6,089 bases of DNA from Pseudomonadota bacterium (GCA_023419995.1 JAEZXF010000151.1:1-6089), one strand, 5' to 3'. Counted from the stretch's first letter, positions 1 to 5,114 are shown. Notes: generated by a model from the letters alone, not told the origin. A program made the numbers and translations.

Positions 1-68
1 TCTACGGGACTGTCTACTGGGCCATTCACGAAGCGATCCGGAAAAAGCGGAGCCCCTCCTCCCCATGA
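1..68 (+). CDS. C-terminal end of an unidentified upstream gene (partial)
   Basis: The frame beginning at base 3 reads YGTVYWAIHEAIRKKRSPSSP and stops at TGA 66-68. The first 60 bases carry no stop in this frame, and the TGA overlaps the ATG of the next gene as ATGA (65-68), the usual arrangement of translationally coupled genes. The short aromatic stretch followed by a basic KKR run could be the end of a membrane helix with a cytoplasmic tail, but 21 residues are too few to identify a family. The frame of the following gene is also open to the window edge, so this call rests mainly on the overlap. Confidence 0.5.
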   Translation, partial: YGTVYWAIHEAIRKKRSPSSP

Positions 69-838
69 AGAAGTTCCTGGCCACCGGAATCATGATGCTG
101 GCCCTCGGTCACGGTGCCGATGCGGGCGAAACGATCTACGATCTCTATGCCGCGATCGGCGACACCGTCTTCTTTCCACTCGTCGATACGCCGGACGGTC
201 GGACGGTGACGAACGCCGCCGGTCAACCGCTAAAGACGCGGATCGACGAGAAGGGTCGTTTTCTGGCCTATCTGGAGGAGGGCAGCGGCTGGGCGGTCAA
301 CACGTTCAAGTTCTGGCCGCTCCCCGGCGGCGGAGCCATCGCCGCCACGATGGTTGGCTCCTTCGAGTTGGAAGTGATGTTTGCCGACAGCTTCGCCGAA
401 TTTTACGCCCGCCGCCCCGGCGGAACCTGGAAGGTCGTCGATCCGCCGATGGAGCCGCTCGACGTCTCCTACTTTCTGGACCAGGCGCCGGTCTTCCCTC
501 GCGAGGAGCGGAAGAAGCTGTTTGAGGAGACCGCCTGGGGGTTGTTCTACGAACTGAGGCCGGACCGCGAGCATGTCGTCGTTCACCTTACGGCGACCAA
601 CCGGGACAAATGCTGGCCCGAGGCCGTTTTCGAAGTGACCGGGCAAAGCGACCGGGACGATGCGGGCGGCCCGGATTTCTGCCGCGACGTCTATGATCTG
701 CTGATGAAGGAAGTCGTATTGCAGTTGGACGAGGATAACGGCCGTTTCGAGATCGTGCCGCTGCATCGCAAGCTGATGCTGCCGAACACGAGACGCTGCG
801 ACCTTTCAAGAGCCCTAGATTGCAGCCTGGCTGATTAG
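65..838 (+). CDS. Exported four-cysteine protein of unknown function
   Basis: This 257-residue protein begins with a typical Sec signal peptide: MKK, a hydrophobic core at residues 5-15, and a probable cleavage after ADA (about residue 20). The mature part has no membrane helix and four cysteines (residues 183, 206, 245, 253), all in the C-terminal third, an even number that would suit two disulfides in the periplasm. It is rich in aromatic residues (for example FKFWPLPGGG near 81-90) and ends without an anchor. I do not recognise the family. The ATG at 65 is chosen because the signal peptide starts exactly there, it overlaps the upstream stop as ATGA, and CGGAG lies 12 bases before it (rather far for a ribosome site, so coupling may matter). 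The 3' end overlaps the convergent gene 815-1366 by 24 bases. Confidence 0.85.
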   Translation: MKKFLATGIMMLALGHGADAGETIYDLYAAIGDTVFFPLVDTPDGRTVTNAAGQPLKTRIDEKGRFLAYLEEGSGWAVNTFKFWPLPGGGAIAATMVGSFELEVMFADSFAEFYARRPGGTWKVVDPPMEPLDVSYFLDQAPVFPREERKKLFEETAWGLFYELRPDREHVVVHLTATNRDKCWPEAVFEVTGQSDRDDAGGPDFCRDVYDLLMKEVVLQLDEDNGRFEIVPLHRKLMLPNTRRCDLSRALDCSLAD

Positions 839-1366
839 GGCTTTCAAGTCGCCCGGCGGGTTGGGCCAGCCCCTTGCTGCTTCGTGACGCGCAAATTCCA
901 GAAGTCCCGCCAGCCTTTCGGCAGAAAGCGGGAGATTCCCGGACAGGCGCTCGACCTTGCGTTCGTCGTCCTCGTCGATGAAAGCAAACTCGGGCACGGA
1001 AACACCGATGCCAGCCACGACGGGATCGCCGAGAATCCCGACACCGAATTTCTCGACCCGGTCCCAACGAAGGAAAAGTCTTTCGCCGTCCGGCGCCGTG
1101 CGCCAGAAGCCGTCCGCCTGAAGCTCCAGTTGCCCGTTACGGCCCGTCAGTCCGCGCAACGAATAGAAGCTGACGATGAGGGGAAAAGGCAGGACGAGGA
1201 CGTACCAGAACGGGCGCAGGCCGCCTTCGAGAAGCGACAGGCCGTAAAGCAGGCCGCCTGAAAACGTCCACACCACAACGAGCACGACCGCCTGCTCCAG
1301 CGGATCGGGCGAAAGGGAGATCTTCCAGTCCTTTCGACCTGTCGGGCCGGTCGTCTTCCGTGTCAT
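815..1366 (-). CDS. Two-helix inner-membrane protein with PH-like domain (STM3941-like)
   Basis: From ATG 1366 this is 183 residues. A short basic N-terminus (MTRKTTGPTGRKDWK) is followed by two membrane helices at about 25-46 and 51-71, then a soluble domain that opens with a strand and turn of the form LELQADGFWR and continues to a WDRVEKFGVG strand (101-110). Two N-terminal helices followed by 'L.L..DG...... W..I..' is the layout of the STM3941/YcxB-type bacterial membrane proteins with a PH-like fold. The segment NLPLSAERLAGLLEFARHEA (144-163) resembles the closing helix of that family. The molecular role of these proteins is unknown. The frame opens further upstream to a GTG at 1459, but that extension is unlike the rest and would run through a 23-bp dyad (1429-1451), so ATG 1366 is preferred. 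Family assignment is by layout only. Confidence 0.75.
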   Translation of the reverse strand: MTRKTTGPTGRKDWKISLSPDPLEQAVVLVVVWTFSGGLLYGLSLLEGGLRPFWYVLVLPFPLIVSFYSLRGLTGRNGQLELQADGFWRTAPDGERLFLRWDRVEKFGVGILGDPVVAGIGVSVPEFAFIDEDDERKVERLSGNLPLSAERLAGLLEFARHEAARGWPNPPGDLKALISQAAI

Positions 1367-1428
1367 CGCCTGGTCCCGATACTGGCGCAGATTGATTTCG
1401 GAATGGCACGTCGCAGGCGCAGGCAAAC

Positions 1429-1451
1429 ATGGCAGGCTATTTACCTGCCAT
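1429..1451. promoter_or_regulatory. 8-bp perfect inverted repeat, possible operator
   Basis: ATGGCAGG (1429-1436) and CCTGCCAT (1444-1451) are exact reverse complements separated by seven AT-rich bases. The dyad sits 62 bases before the ATG of the minus-strand gene 815-1366. On that strand TTCACG lies about 18 bases before a GTAAAT inside the dyad, so it could overlap a weak -10 box and act as an operator. It could instead form a hairpin in a leader transcript. Two further GCAGG copies lie just beside it (about 1413-1424). The binding role is inference. Confidence 0.35.
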
Positions 1452-1512
1452 CCTCGCACAATCGTGAATATTCCATCGATGCCGTTTCCACCGAATAAAT
1501 TCAGAAATCCGA

Positions 1513-1812
1513 TTAGCAGACTCTCGGATAACCGGAACGGTCTTGAGATCTGACTTCGTATTGTGCGTTGAAGTTGCTGTTCCGGGAACGCACCAAACTA
1601 TCCCAATTCGATCTGCAGAAATAGAAGCTCCGGTTGCACATTGTGATCCTTACGGTATTGCTGCCGCACGATCCGGGCGTATCAGTCGCGCCCACGCTGG
1701 TGATGAAACCTTTTGCAGGTGATGTGACTGCTACTGCAAAGTTCTCGGCACTTACAGGATTGCCGGTGCCGATGGCAAGGGTGACGAGGGCAAGGAATTT
1801 GAACGCTTTCAT
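1513..1812 (-). CDS. Small exported four-cysteine protein, function unknown
   Basis: A 99-residue product starts at ATG 1812 with a clear signal peptide (MKAFKFLALVTLAIGTGNPVSA, cleavage near residue 22). The mature protein of about 77 residues contains four cysteines (49, 59, 66 and the final residue 99). The core motif is a CGSN turn, then MCNRSFYFC, suggesting a small disulfide-stabilised domain. The start is fixed by a strong ribosome site, AGGAG at 1820-1824, seven bases before the ATG; the open frame upstream to 1893 has no such signal. The gene is alone on the minus strand, diverging from 2123-2620. Base composition is close to 50% GC, lower than the genes to either side, suggesting recent acquisition or weak selection. 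I do not recognise the family. Confidence 0.8.
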   Translation of the reverse strand: MKAFKFLALVTLAIGTGNPVSAENFAVAVTSPAKGFITSVGATDTPGSCGSNTVRITMCNRSFYFCRSNWDSLVRSRNSNFNAQYEVRSQDRSGYPRVC

Positions 1813-2027
1813 CTTATCGCTCCTGTTGGTTGGTCGTATCTGATGGTTGCCGCGACAGGGCTTGATGCGGATTGCGTGGCAGGAACTCGACACAAAGCTA
1901 GATCGGGGAGGCCGCAGAAATCCATTCCCACAGATGTGCTATTGGTGTTCGCGAGCAGGTCCGTCGCCCCCTCACGCGTGTCGTGGCGGCCCGACAGGCA
2001 GTGATATGCTCCGGGCGACGATGCATA

Positions 2028-2055
2028 ATGCCCATCCGCTTTGCGGTTAGGGCAT
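2028..2055. promoter_or_regulatory. Hairpin upstream of the 2123 gene
   Basis: ATGCCC (2028-2033) pairs with GGGCAT (2050-2055), and inside it CCGC (2036-2039) pairs with GCGG (2043-2046) around a TTT loop, leaving a small internal bulge (AT against TTA). It lies about 35 bases before the likely -10 box of the rightward gene. There is no U-run after it on either strand, so it is not an intrinsic terminator. An operator or a chance hairpin are both possible. Confidence 0.3.
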
Positions 2056-2088
2056 CTGTGCTAATCGCGCTTAAAAATCGAGGATGTT

Positions 2089-2094
2089 TATACT
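2089..2094 (+). promoter_or_regulatory. Putative -10 box (TATACT) for the 2123 gene
   Basis: TATACT differs from the TATAAT consensus at one position. It is placed so that transcription would start near 2100, about 20 bases before the ATG and just ahead of the AAAGG ribosome site (2109-2113). No convincing -35 hexamer lies 16-18 bases upstream, so the promoter would be weak or activator-dependent. Confidence 0.35.
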
Positions 2095-2122
2095 CGTGGC
2101 ACGATATGAAAGGTGTCATGTC

Positions 2123-2620
2123 ATGAAGAAGATTTTTATGGGCGGGATTTCTCTCCTCTTGCTTTTCCCCTCGGCTCCAGCCAATGCCCTGGATGAGGCA
2201 ACGGACGACTTAACCTCCATTTTCGAGTATGTGTGCTTCGATACCTTGCCCTATTTCGAAGGGGCAGAAGCACGTTTGCGTCAGATGGGGTTCGAACTGA
2301 CCGCCTTTGGCGATCGCGAATTTGAGGGTTACCATCCTTCCCAGGGCCTCACCGCCAATCTTGCCGCGGGAAAGCGGAAATACGCCAATCCCGGCTGTAC
2401 AATTCAATCCGAGAACGCAATCTACAATCGTGCCAAGCAAATTGCGCTTGATATGTTCAATAGTATTTTTGGCGGTACTGCTTCGGAGTGGCGATACAAT
2501 GGAAAACCCGCCGGCTGGAAAGCGCCGCTAAGCGAGGGGATGGTTTACCTCGATGTAATTGGAGAAGGTGCGGATGTCCCTTCCGGCGTCGGTATAGCTA
2601 TCGAGTGGCGCAGCCAATAG
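2123..2620 (+). CDS. Exported two-cysteine protein, function unknown
   Basis: This 165-residue protein has a strong signal peptide (MKKIFMGGISLLLLFPSAPANA, cleavage after residue 22) and two cysteines in the mature part, C38 in EYVCFDTLP and C92 in NPGCTIQSE. A cysteine just after the signal followed by 'P.F..A..RL..MGF' and a second cysteine in a central strand resembles small secreted proteins common in Rhodobacteraceae, but that is from memory and gives no function. ATG 2123 is preferred over an in-frame ATG at 2084 because it starts the signal peptide and has AAAGG nine bases before it. Composition is less GC-rich than the flanking genes. The stop codon directly abuts a transposase relic, so the last residues could have been altered by that insertion. 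Confidence 0.82.
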   Translation: MKKIFMGGISLLLLFPSAPANALDEATDDLTSIFEYVCFDTLPYFEGAEARLRQMGFELTAFGDREFEGYHPSQGLTANLAAGKRKYANPGCTIQSENAIYNRAKQIALDMFNSIFGGTASEWRYNGKPAGWKAPLSEGMVYLDVIGEGADVPSGVGIAIEWRSQ

Positions 2621-2874
2621 GCACGGGATTCATAGCTCGCGGCCCTGCGGGCTGTAGGGCTGAAACCCGATCAGACCCGGCCGCCCGGCCATTCTGCGAC
2701 TGACGGAAAGTGCCGGTCGAATACGGCGCCGTCCGCTACAGGAGGCGCTGACGTATCAAAACGGCCTTTTGCAGATTGAAGGACTTCCGGCGTGTCGCAA
2801 CTCGTTACGACAAGTTCGCCCGCAACTTCCCCTCGGCCGTCGTGCTCGCAACCCTAGTGGCCTTCCGGTTGTGA
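2621..2874 (+). pseudogene. Decayed 3' end of an IS5-family transposase
   Basis: Reading from 2701 on the + strand gives a fragment with VPVEY, then RYRRR, a stop (TGA 2749-2751), RIKTAFCRLKDF, RVATRYDKFARNF and a closing hydrophobic tail to TGA 2872-2874. The string RLKDFRRVATRYDK followed by ARNF is diagnostic of the C-terminus of IS5-family (IS427-type) DDE transposases; the conserved 'RIEN' is here RIKT. Upstream, in the frame starting at 2642, ALRAVGLKP resembles the 'D.DWFR.AL...GI.PCIPGR' segment that normally precedes it, implying a frameshift near 2698-2701 and another stop at 2633. The DDE catalytic core and the inverted repeat ends are not visible. It is non-functional and fills the whole space between two genes. 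The part from 2740 to 2874 is near-certain; the part from 2621 to 2700 is tentative. Confidence 0.8.
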
Positions 2875-2886
2875 TAGGGCAAAATC

Positions 2887-3366
2887 TTACTCTTCGGTGA
2901 TTATCGGAGCGGTCAGGCTCACCACCTCCAGGCATTCGTCGTCACTGGCTATCACGAAAGACCATCCATCGGATGCCAGGAAGGAAACCACGCTTTCGTG
3001 CGTCCAGGCGTGATTGCGCACCCGAAATGTTGTTCGACCAGGACGACCTCCGAGTTCCTGCGTTTTCTGCCAGAGCTCGATCAATCCGCCCTCGTCCAAC
3101 AGTCTCATTGCCGCAATCACCGGAAAAACCACCCGGTAGATCGACTTCGCGTCGCGAGCATGGACCCGGGCGACCAGATCACGCCCATCCTGACCGCGCA
3201 GATGCGAGGGTGCATGGACGAGCATGTGAGGCCCAGTGTCTCGCGGAGCATACGCAATTTCGAGGATTTCGACCGCAGCGTCGGTGAACGGCGTCGCCCA
3301 CTCTCCGAACTCGAATTCACCAGATCCGAACTTTCCAGCCAAATTCGCTCTCTCAAACCCATTCAT
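2887..3366 (-). CDS. Conserved-looking soluble protein, function unknown
   Basis: A 159-residue protein with no signal peptide or membrane helix, so probably cytoplasmic. Its sequence looks like a compact globular domain: an N-terminal acidic/aromatic stretch (FEFGEWATPF), a strand ending DTGPHMLVHAPSHL (43-56), a helix with LLDEGGLIELWQKT, and a C-terminal strand pair around WSFVIASDDECLEVV. I recognise no catalytic motif. ATG 3366 lies inside the end of the upstream gene (overlap of 14 bases, 3353-3366) and has no clear ribosome site, so translation probably depends on coupling. The stop is only 12 bases from the end of the convergent transposase relic. A small cytoplasmic partner or immunity-type protein is conceivable, but nothing in the sequence shows it. 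Confidence 0.75.
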   Translation of the reverse strand: MNGFERANLAGKFGSGEFEFGEWATPFTDAAVEILEIAYAPRDTGPHMLVHAPSHLRGQDGRDLVARVHARDAKSIYRVVFPVIAAMRLLDEGGLIELWQKTQELGGRPGRTTFRVRNHAWTHESVVSFLASDGWSFVIASDDECLEVVSLTAPIITEE

Positions 3367-3628
3367 CGGACAAGGATAGCATGCGCCGACGATCCGGTTG
3401 CCAGATTGCCGGCGCGGAAACGCGAATCTTTCCAGTGGGATCGTCGTGCCGAATTAACGTCCATGTGGGTGGCGAAGCTCCCGGGTCGAACCGGCAACCG
3501 TAGACCGTTTCAGTAGCTTGCGCGACAATCGGATGGAAACCGAGCACCGCACCGGCAGCTATCGCGCCCATCATGGCGAACAACGTTGCGATATATGTGC
3601 GATCTTCGCATCGCGCGCCATCGATCAT
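3353..3628 (-). CDS. Short exported protein, possibly C-terminally truncated
   Basis: From ATG 3628 this is 91 residues: a 13-residue N-region, a hydrophobic stretch (about residues 14-33) and a probable signal cleavage at VAQA, leaving a mature part of about 55 residues starting TETVYGCRFD. The motif 'GCRFDPG...TWTLIRHDDPTGKIRVSAPAIW' resembles the start of longer exported proteins in which a beta-strand core continues, whereas here it breaks into QPDRRRMLSLSDEWV and stops, so a 3' truncation is suspected. The start at 3628 has AGGA eight bases before it and overlaps the preceding small frame as ATGA; an ATGATG at 3569-3574 that would begin directly at the hydrophobic core is an alternative. 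It overlaps the downstream gene by 14 bases. Confidence 0.6.
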   Translation of the reverse strand: MIDGARCEDRTYIATLFAMMGAIAAGAVLGFHPIVAQATETVYGCRFDPGASPPTWTLIRHDDPTGKIRVSAPAIWQPDRRRMLSLSDEWV

Positions 3629-3819
3629 AGCCGATCCTGCAACGACTGCACTCTGTCGTTCATCGCTGCCGGACGATCCATCTGGAACGCCATCTTTCCG
3701 GGCTTCGCCCGGACGCCGCGAGGAATATTCGGGTCAAACAAGGTCAGAACAAGAGCGGCGGCGCGGAGCCGGCTGGCGCGATGGTGTGGGTCAGCCGGGT
3801 GGCAGGCAGACGCCCTCAT
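3625..3819 (-). CDS. Doubtful 64-residue ORF coupled to the next gene
   Basis: This frame fills the space between the gene ending at 3791 and the one starting at 3628. It ends in TGA overlapping the next ATG (ATGA, 3625-3628), and its C-terminal half has GC-rich third positions and a plausible helix (AAMNDRVQSLQDRL). Against it, the N-terminal part overlaps the end of the upstream gene, it has no evident ribosome site, and a perfect hairpin (3697-3713) lies within it. A shorter product from ATG 3694-3692 is possible, as is a remnant of a larger gene. No family recognised. Confidence 0.25.
   Translation of the reverse strand: MRASACHPADPHHRASRLRAAALVLTLFDPNIPRGVRAKPGKMAFQMDRPAAMNDRVQSLQDRL
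3697..3713. repeat. Perfect 7-bp GC-rich hairpin
   Basis: TCCGGGC (3697-3703) and GCCCGGA (3707-3713) pair exactly around a three-base loop (TTC on +, GAA on -). It lies between two minus-strand genes. On the minus strand the next bases are AAGATGG, and on the plus strand CGCCGCG, so there is no U-run for intrinsic termination. It may attenuate or stabilise the transcript, or be a dispersed palindromic element. Confidence 0.4.
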
Positions 3820-4522
3820 GACCGCGCCCGATGGTCGAAAGCATTCGCGACGGACGGGCGGGCGGGCGGCAGGCGACGACGGTCAGGCCGTTGGGGTTTC
3901 CCGGTAGCGACGACAGATAAGCCTGTCCCGGATCGAAACGCGCGATCTGGCCGGGCTCGATCGTATGGCTCTGCGCGCAGGGCGCGGGGTTGACCTCGCC
4001 CGGCAGGCAAAGGCCGACCGTGATCGGTTCGTCGCAGATATTGGTGACCTCACGTGGCTGTGTCCGACCCGTCATGCCCCGCGTGCAATGGTTGACATCC
4101 GCTCGCAGCGAGAGACGCTGGTAGCTGCCTGTCACCCGGTCGAGAAACGGCGGAAGCAGGGCGGCCGTCGCAACACCAATCAGCAGGCAGGCCCAGAGCG
4201 GAATACCCGGCGCCCGGCCCGGACGGTGACTGACGCTCAGCATGGCGAGAGCCATCCACGCCCCGATGAAGACCTGTCCCTCGGTGACGACCGGCAGGTC
4301 GGGCAGCCCGGGCACGGCTCGCCACGCCCCTGCCAGGAAGACGAGCGCGGGGGGAATGACATAGGCTGCCCCGACGCCGATCAGGATCACCTTCCAGGCC
4401 GCCAGGCGCGGCCTGAGAGACCGCGCGCGCAGCACGATGACAGTCAAGGCTGTCGCGATTCCGGTGAAAACGGCGCCGGGATGAAGCTCTGGCAAAAGGC
4501 GCCCTCGCTGGCCGGACGCCAC
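3791..4522 (-). CDS. Four-helix membrane protein with six-cysteine extracytoplasmic domain
   Basis: This 243-residue protein has four hydrophobic segments (about 17-32, 44-66, 83-97, 107-127). Arginine-rich loops follow helix 1 (RARSLRPR) and helix 3 (SHRPGR), and an acidic loop (PDLPVVTEG) follows helix 2. By the positive-inside rule both ends lie outside the cytoplasm. The C-terminal domain (about 140-243) carries six cysteines at 146, 163, 172, 182, 218 and 239, in a pattern such as 'TNICDEPITVGLC' and 'VVACRPPARP', which fits an oxidised, disulfide-rich periplasmic module seen alone in small secreted proteins. It may be a membrane-tethered binding or sensing domain; no catalytic motif is visible. 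The GTG at 4522 is the only start upstream of helix 1, and its ribosome site is poor, so the exact N-terminus is uncertain. Confidence 0.75.
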   Translation of the reverse strand: MASGQRGRLLPELHPGAVFTGIATALTVIVLRARSLRPRLAAWKVILIGVGAAYVIPPALVFLAGAWRAVPGLPDLPVVTEGQVFIGAWMALAMLSVSHRPGRAPGIPLWACLLIGVATAALLPPFLDRVTGSYQRLSLRADVNHCTRGMTGRTQPREVTNICDEPITVGLCLPGEVNPAPCAQSHTIEPGQIARFDPGQAYLSSLPGNPNGLTVVACRPPARPSRMLSTIGRGHEGVCLPPG

Positions 4523-4622
4523 GCTGCGTCCATTCGGAAACCTGACATATGTTTACGCCGTCCTCAATGTTTTGGGTGGAGTGGGTTCCAGAGCACGGCA
4601 CGACCGACTCAACTCATGTTGT

Positions 4623-4728
4623 CGCTGACAGCGGCTATGTAGCGGATCGGAATCGCCCTGCAATACATAGGCCGCCGGTCGAACCACTGCCCGAGTGACC
4701 ACCACGCGTCCCCTAGGTGCTGTCAGCG
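4623..4728. repeat. 10-bp inverted repeat pair, 86 bases apart
   Basis: CGCTGACAGC (4623-4632) and GCTGTCAGCG (4719-4728) are exact reverse complements. Because the core is itself nearly palindromic, the two sites also read as imperfect direct repeats: GCTGACAGCGGCTAT (from 4624) against GCTGTCAGCGGCCAT (from 4719), 13 of 15 identical. They flank an 86-base GC-rich segment. Operator pairs, recombination sites or eroded transposon ends that begin TGTCAGCG are all possible; the sequence does not decide. Confidence 0.4.
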
Positions 4729-4832
4729 GCCATAAGCGCCACCGAAAATATGTATGTTTTCTCGTATGATGGAAACAAATATACCAATAATATCAAATAT
4801 ATTAATGGAGAAATATGGCGAGCCGCGGCCGA

Positions 4833-4847
4833 TAGTGATGATCACTA
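4833..4847. repeat. 15-bp palindrome just after a stop codon
   Basis: TAGTGAT (4833-4839) and ATCACTA (4841-4847) are exact reverse complements around a single central G. It lies three bases beyond the stop of the minus-strand gene 4851-5090. The loop is too short for an RNA hairpin using the full arms and no U-run follows, so a protein-binding site or an insertion scar is more likely than a terminator. Confidence 0.35.
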
Positions 4848-4850
4848 CGT

Positions 4851-5090
4851 CTACGCTGCGAACATGAACCAGTAGTCGCGCTGCGGGGTCGTCAGACGCA
4901 GATAGAGGTCCGAGGACCAGCCCGCGCGGGTCCGCGCCGGGATCAGGTGGATGACATGGTTGTTGCCCTCGGCCGCCATCATATAGACGGCGCGTTCAGC
5001 CAGACAGCCCGTTACGGCGGGGCCGGGTTGGGTCGCCGCCGCGGCGGGGAGAGCCAGCGCGGCGAGGAGGCAGGCCATGCTTCGCTTCAT
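4851..5090 (-). CDS. Short exported protein, possibly truncated at its C-terminus
   Basis: A 79-residue protein with a signal peptide (MKRSMACLLAALALPAAAA, cleavage near residue 19) and a mature part of about 60 residues with one cysteine in VTGCLAERAVYMM. The rest is strand-rich (VIHLIPARTRAGW, DLYLRLTTPQRDYWFMF) and ends abruptly at FMFAA. A well-packed strand ending right at the stop, followed at once by a palindrome and AT-rich DNA, suggests that a longer C-terminal part has been lost; this is inference. The ATG at 5090 has GGA about nine bases before it. It lies 24 bases after the stop of the preceding gene on the same strand, so it is probably the third gene of one transcription unit. 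Family not firmly recognised. Confidence 0.68.
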   Translation of the reverse strand: MKRSMACLLAALALPAAAATQPGPAVTGCLAERAVYMMAAEGNNHVIHLIPARTRAGWSSDLYLRLTTPQRDYWFMFAA

Positions 5091-5114
5091 CGCTGTCGTC
5101 CATTCGTCAACAAG

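Larger units (their letters stand above)
1813..2122. other. Divergent intergenic region of about 310 bases
   Basis: This stretch separates two divergent genes for small exported proteins and should hold both promoters. Visible contents are the AGGAG ribosome site of the left gene (1820-1824), a hairpin at 2028-2055, a distant 8-bp inverted repeat pair (CACAGATG 1929-1936 with CATCTGTG 2053-2060), and a TATACT box at 2089-2094 for the right gene. Open frames through it show no signal peptide, ribosome site or recognisable domain and I consider them non-coding. Confidence 0.5.
4523..4850. other. Intergenic region of 328 bases with repeats and an AT-rich patch
   Basis: No convincing gene lies here. 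The left part is ordinary GC-rich sequence that must contain the promoter of gene 3791-4522, though no good -35/-10 pair is visible on the minus strand. It holds a repeat pair (4623-4632 and 4719-4728), then an abrupt AT-rich stretch at about 4741-4816 unlike anything else in the window, then GCCGCGGC (4822-4829) and a 15-bp palindrome (4833-4847). A 20-codon plus-strand frame (4805-4867) begins with an ATG but shows nothing to support it. Confidence 0.5.

Noticed and set aside
230..766. Minus-strand frame of 178 codons inside the first exported gene
   Set aside because: It lies wholly within a gene with a convincing signal peptide and has no features of its own.
1897..2080. tRNA or small RNA gene in the divergent spacer
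   Set aside because: No cloverleaf, T-loop motif or CCA end could be found; only simple hairpins are visible.
1847..2119. Short frames on both strands in the divergent intergenic region
   Set aside because: No ribosome site, signal peptide or plausible fold; the cysteine and arginine content looks like translated non-coding DNA.
2887..3366. Toxin or immunity protein
   Set aside because: The size and context would allow it, but there is no recognisable toxin partner and no family motif, so the function was left open.
3697..3713. Rho-independent terminator
   Set aside because: The stem is strong, but neither side has a run of T residues in the direction of transcription and a coding frame appears to continue through it.
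3791..4642. Long frames on both strands overlapping the four-helix protein (for example 3965-4642 plus and 4050-4601 minus)
   Set aside because: They are charged, low-complexity readings produced by GC-rich third positions. They lack signal peptides, ribosome sites or domains, whereas the 3791-4522 frame has regular membrane helices and conserved-looking cysteines.
4623..4728. CRISPR array or tandem repeat
   Set aside because: There are only two imperfect copies, they are inverted as well as direct, and no regular spacer-repeat pattern exists anywhere in the window.
4805..4867. 20-codon plus-strand frame after the AT-rich patch
   Set aside because: Too short to judge, no ribosome site with proper spacing, and it runs into the end of a minus-strand gene.
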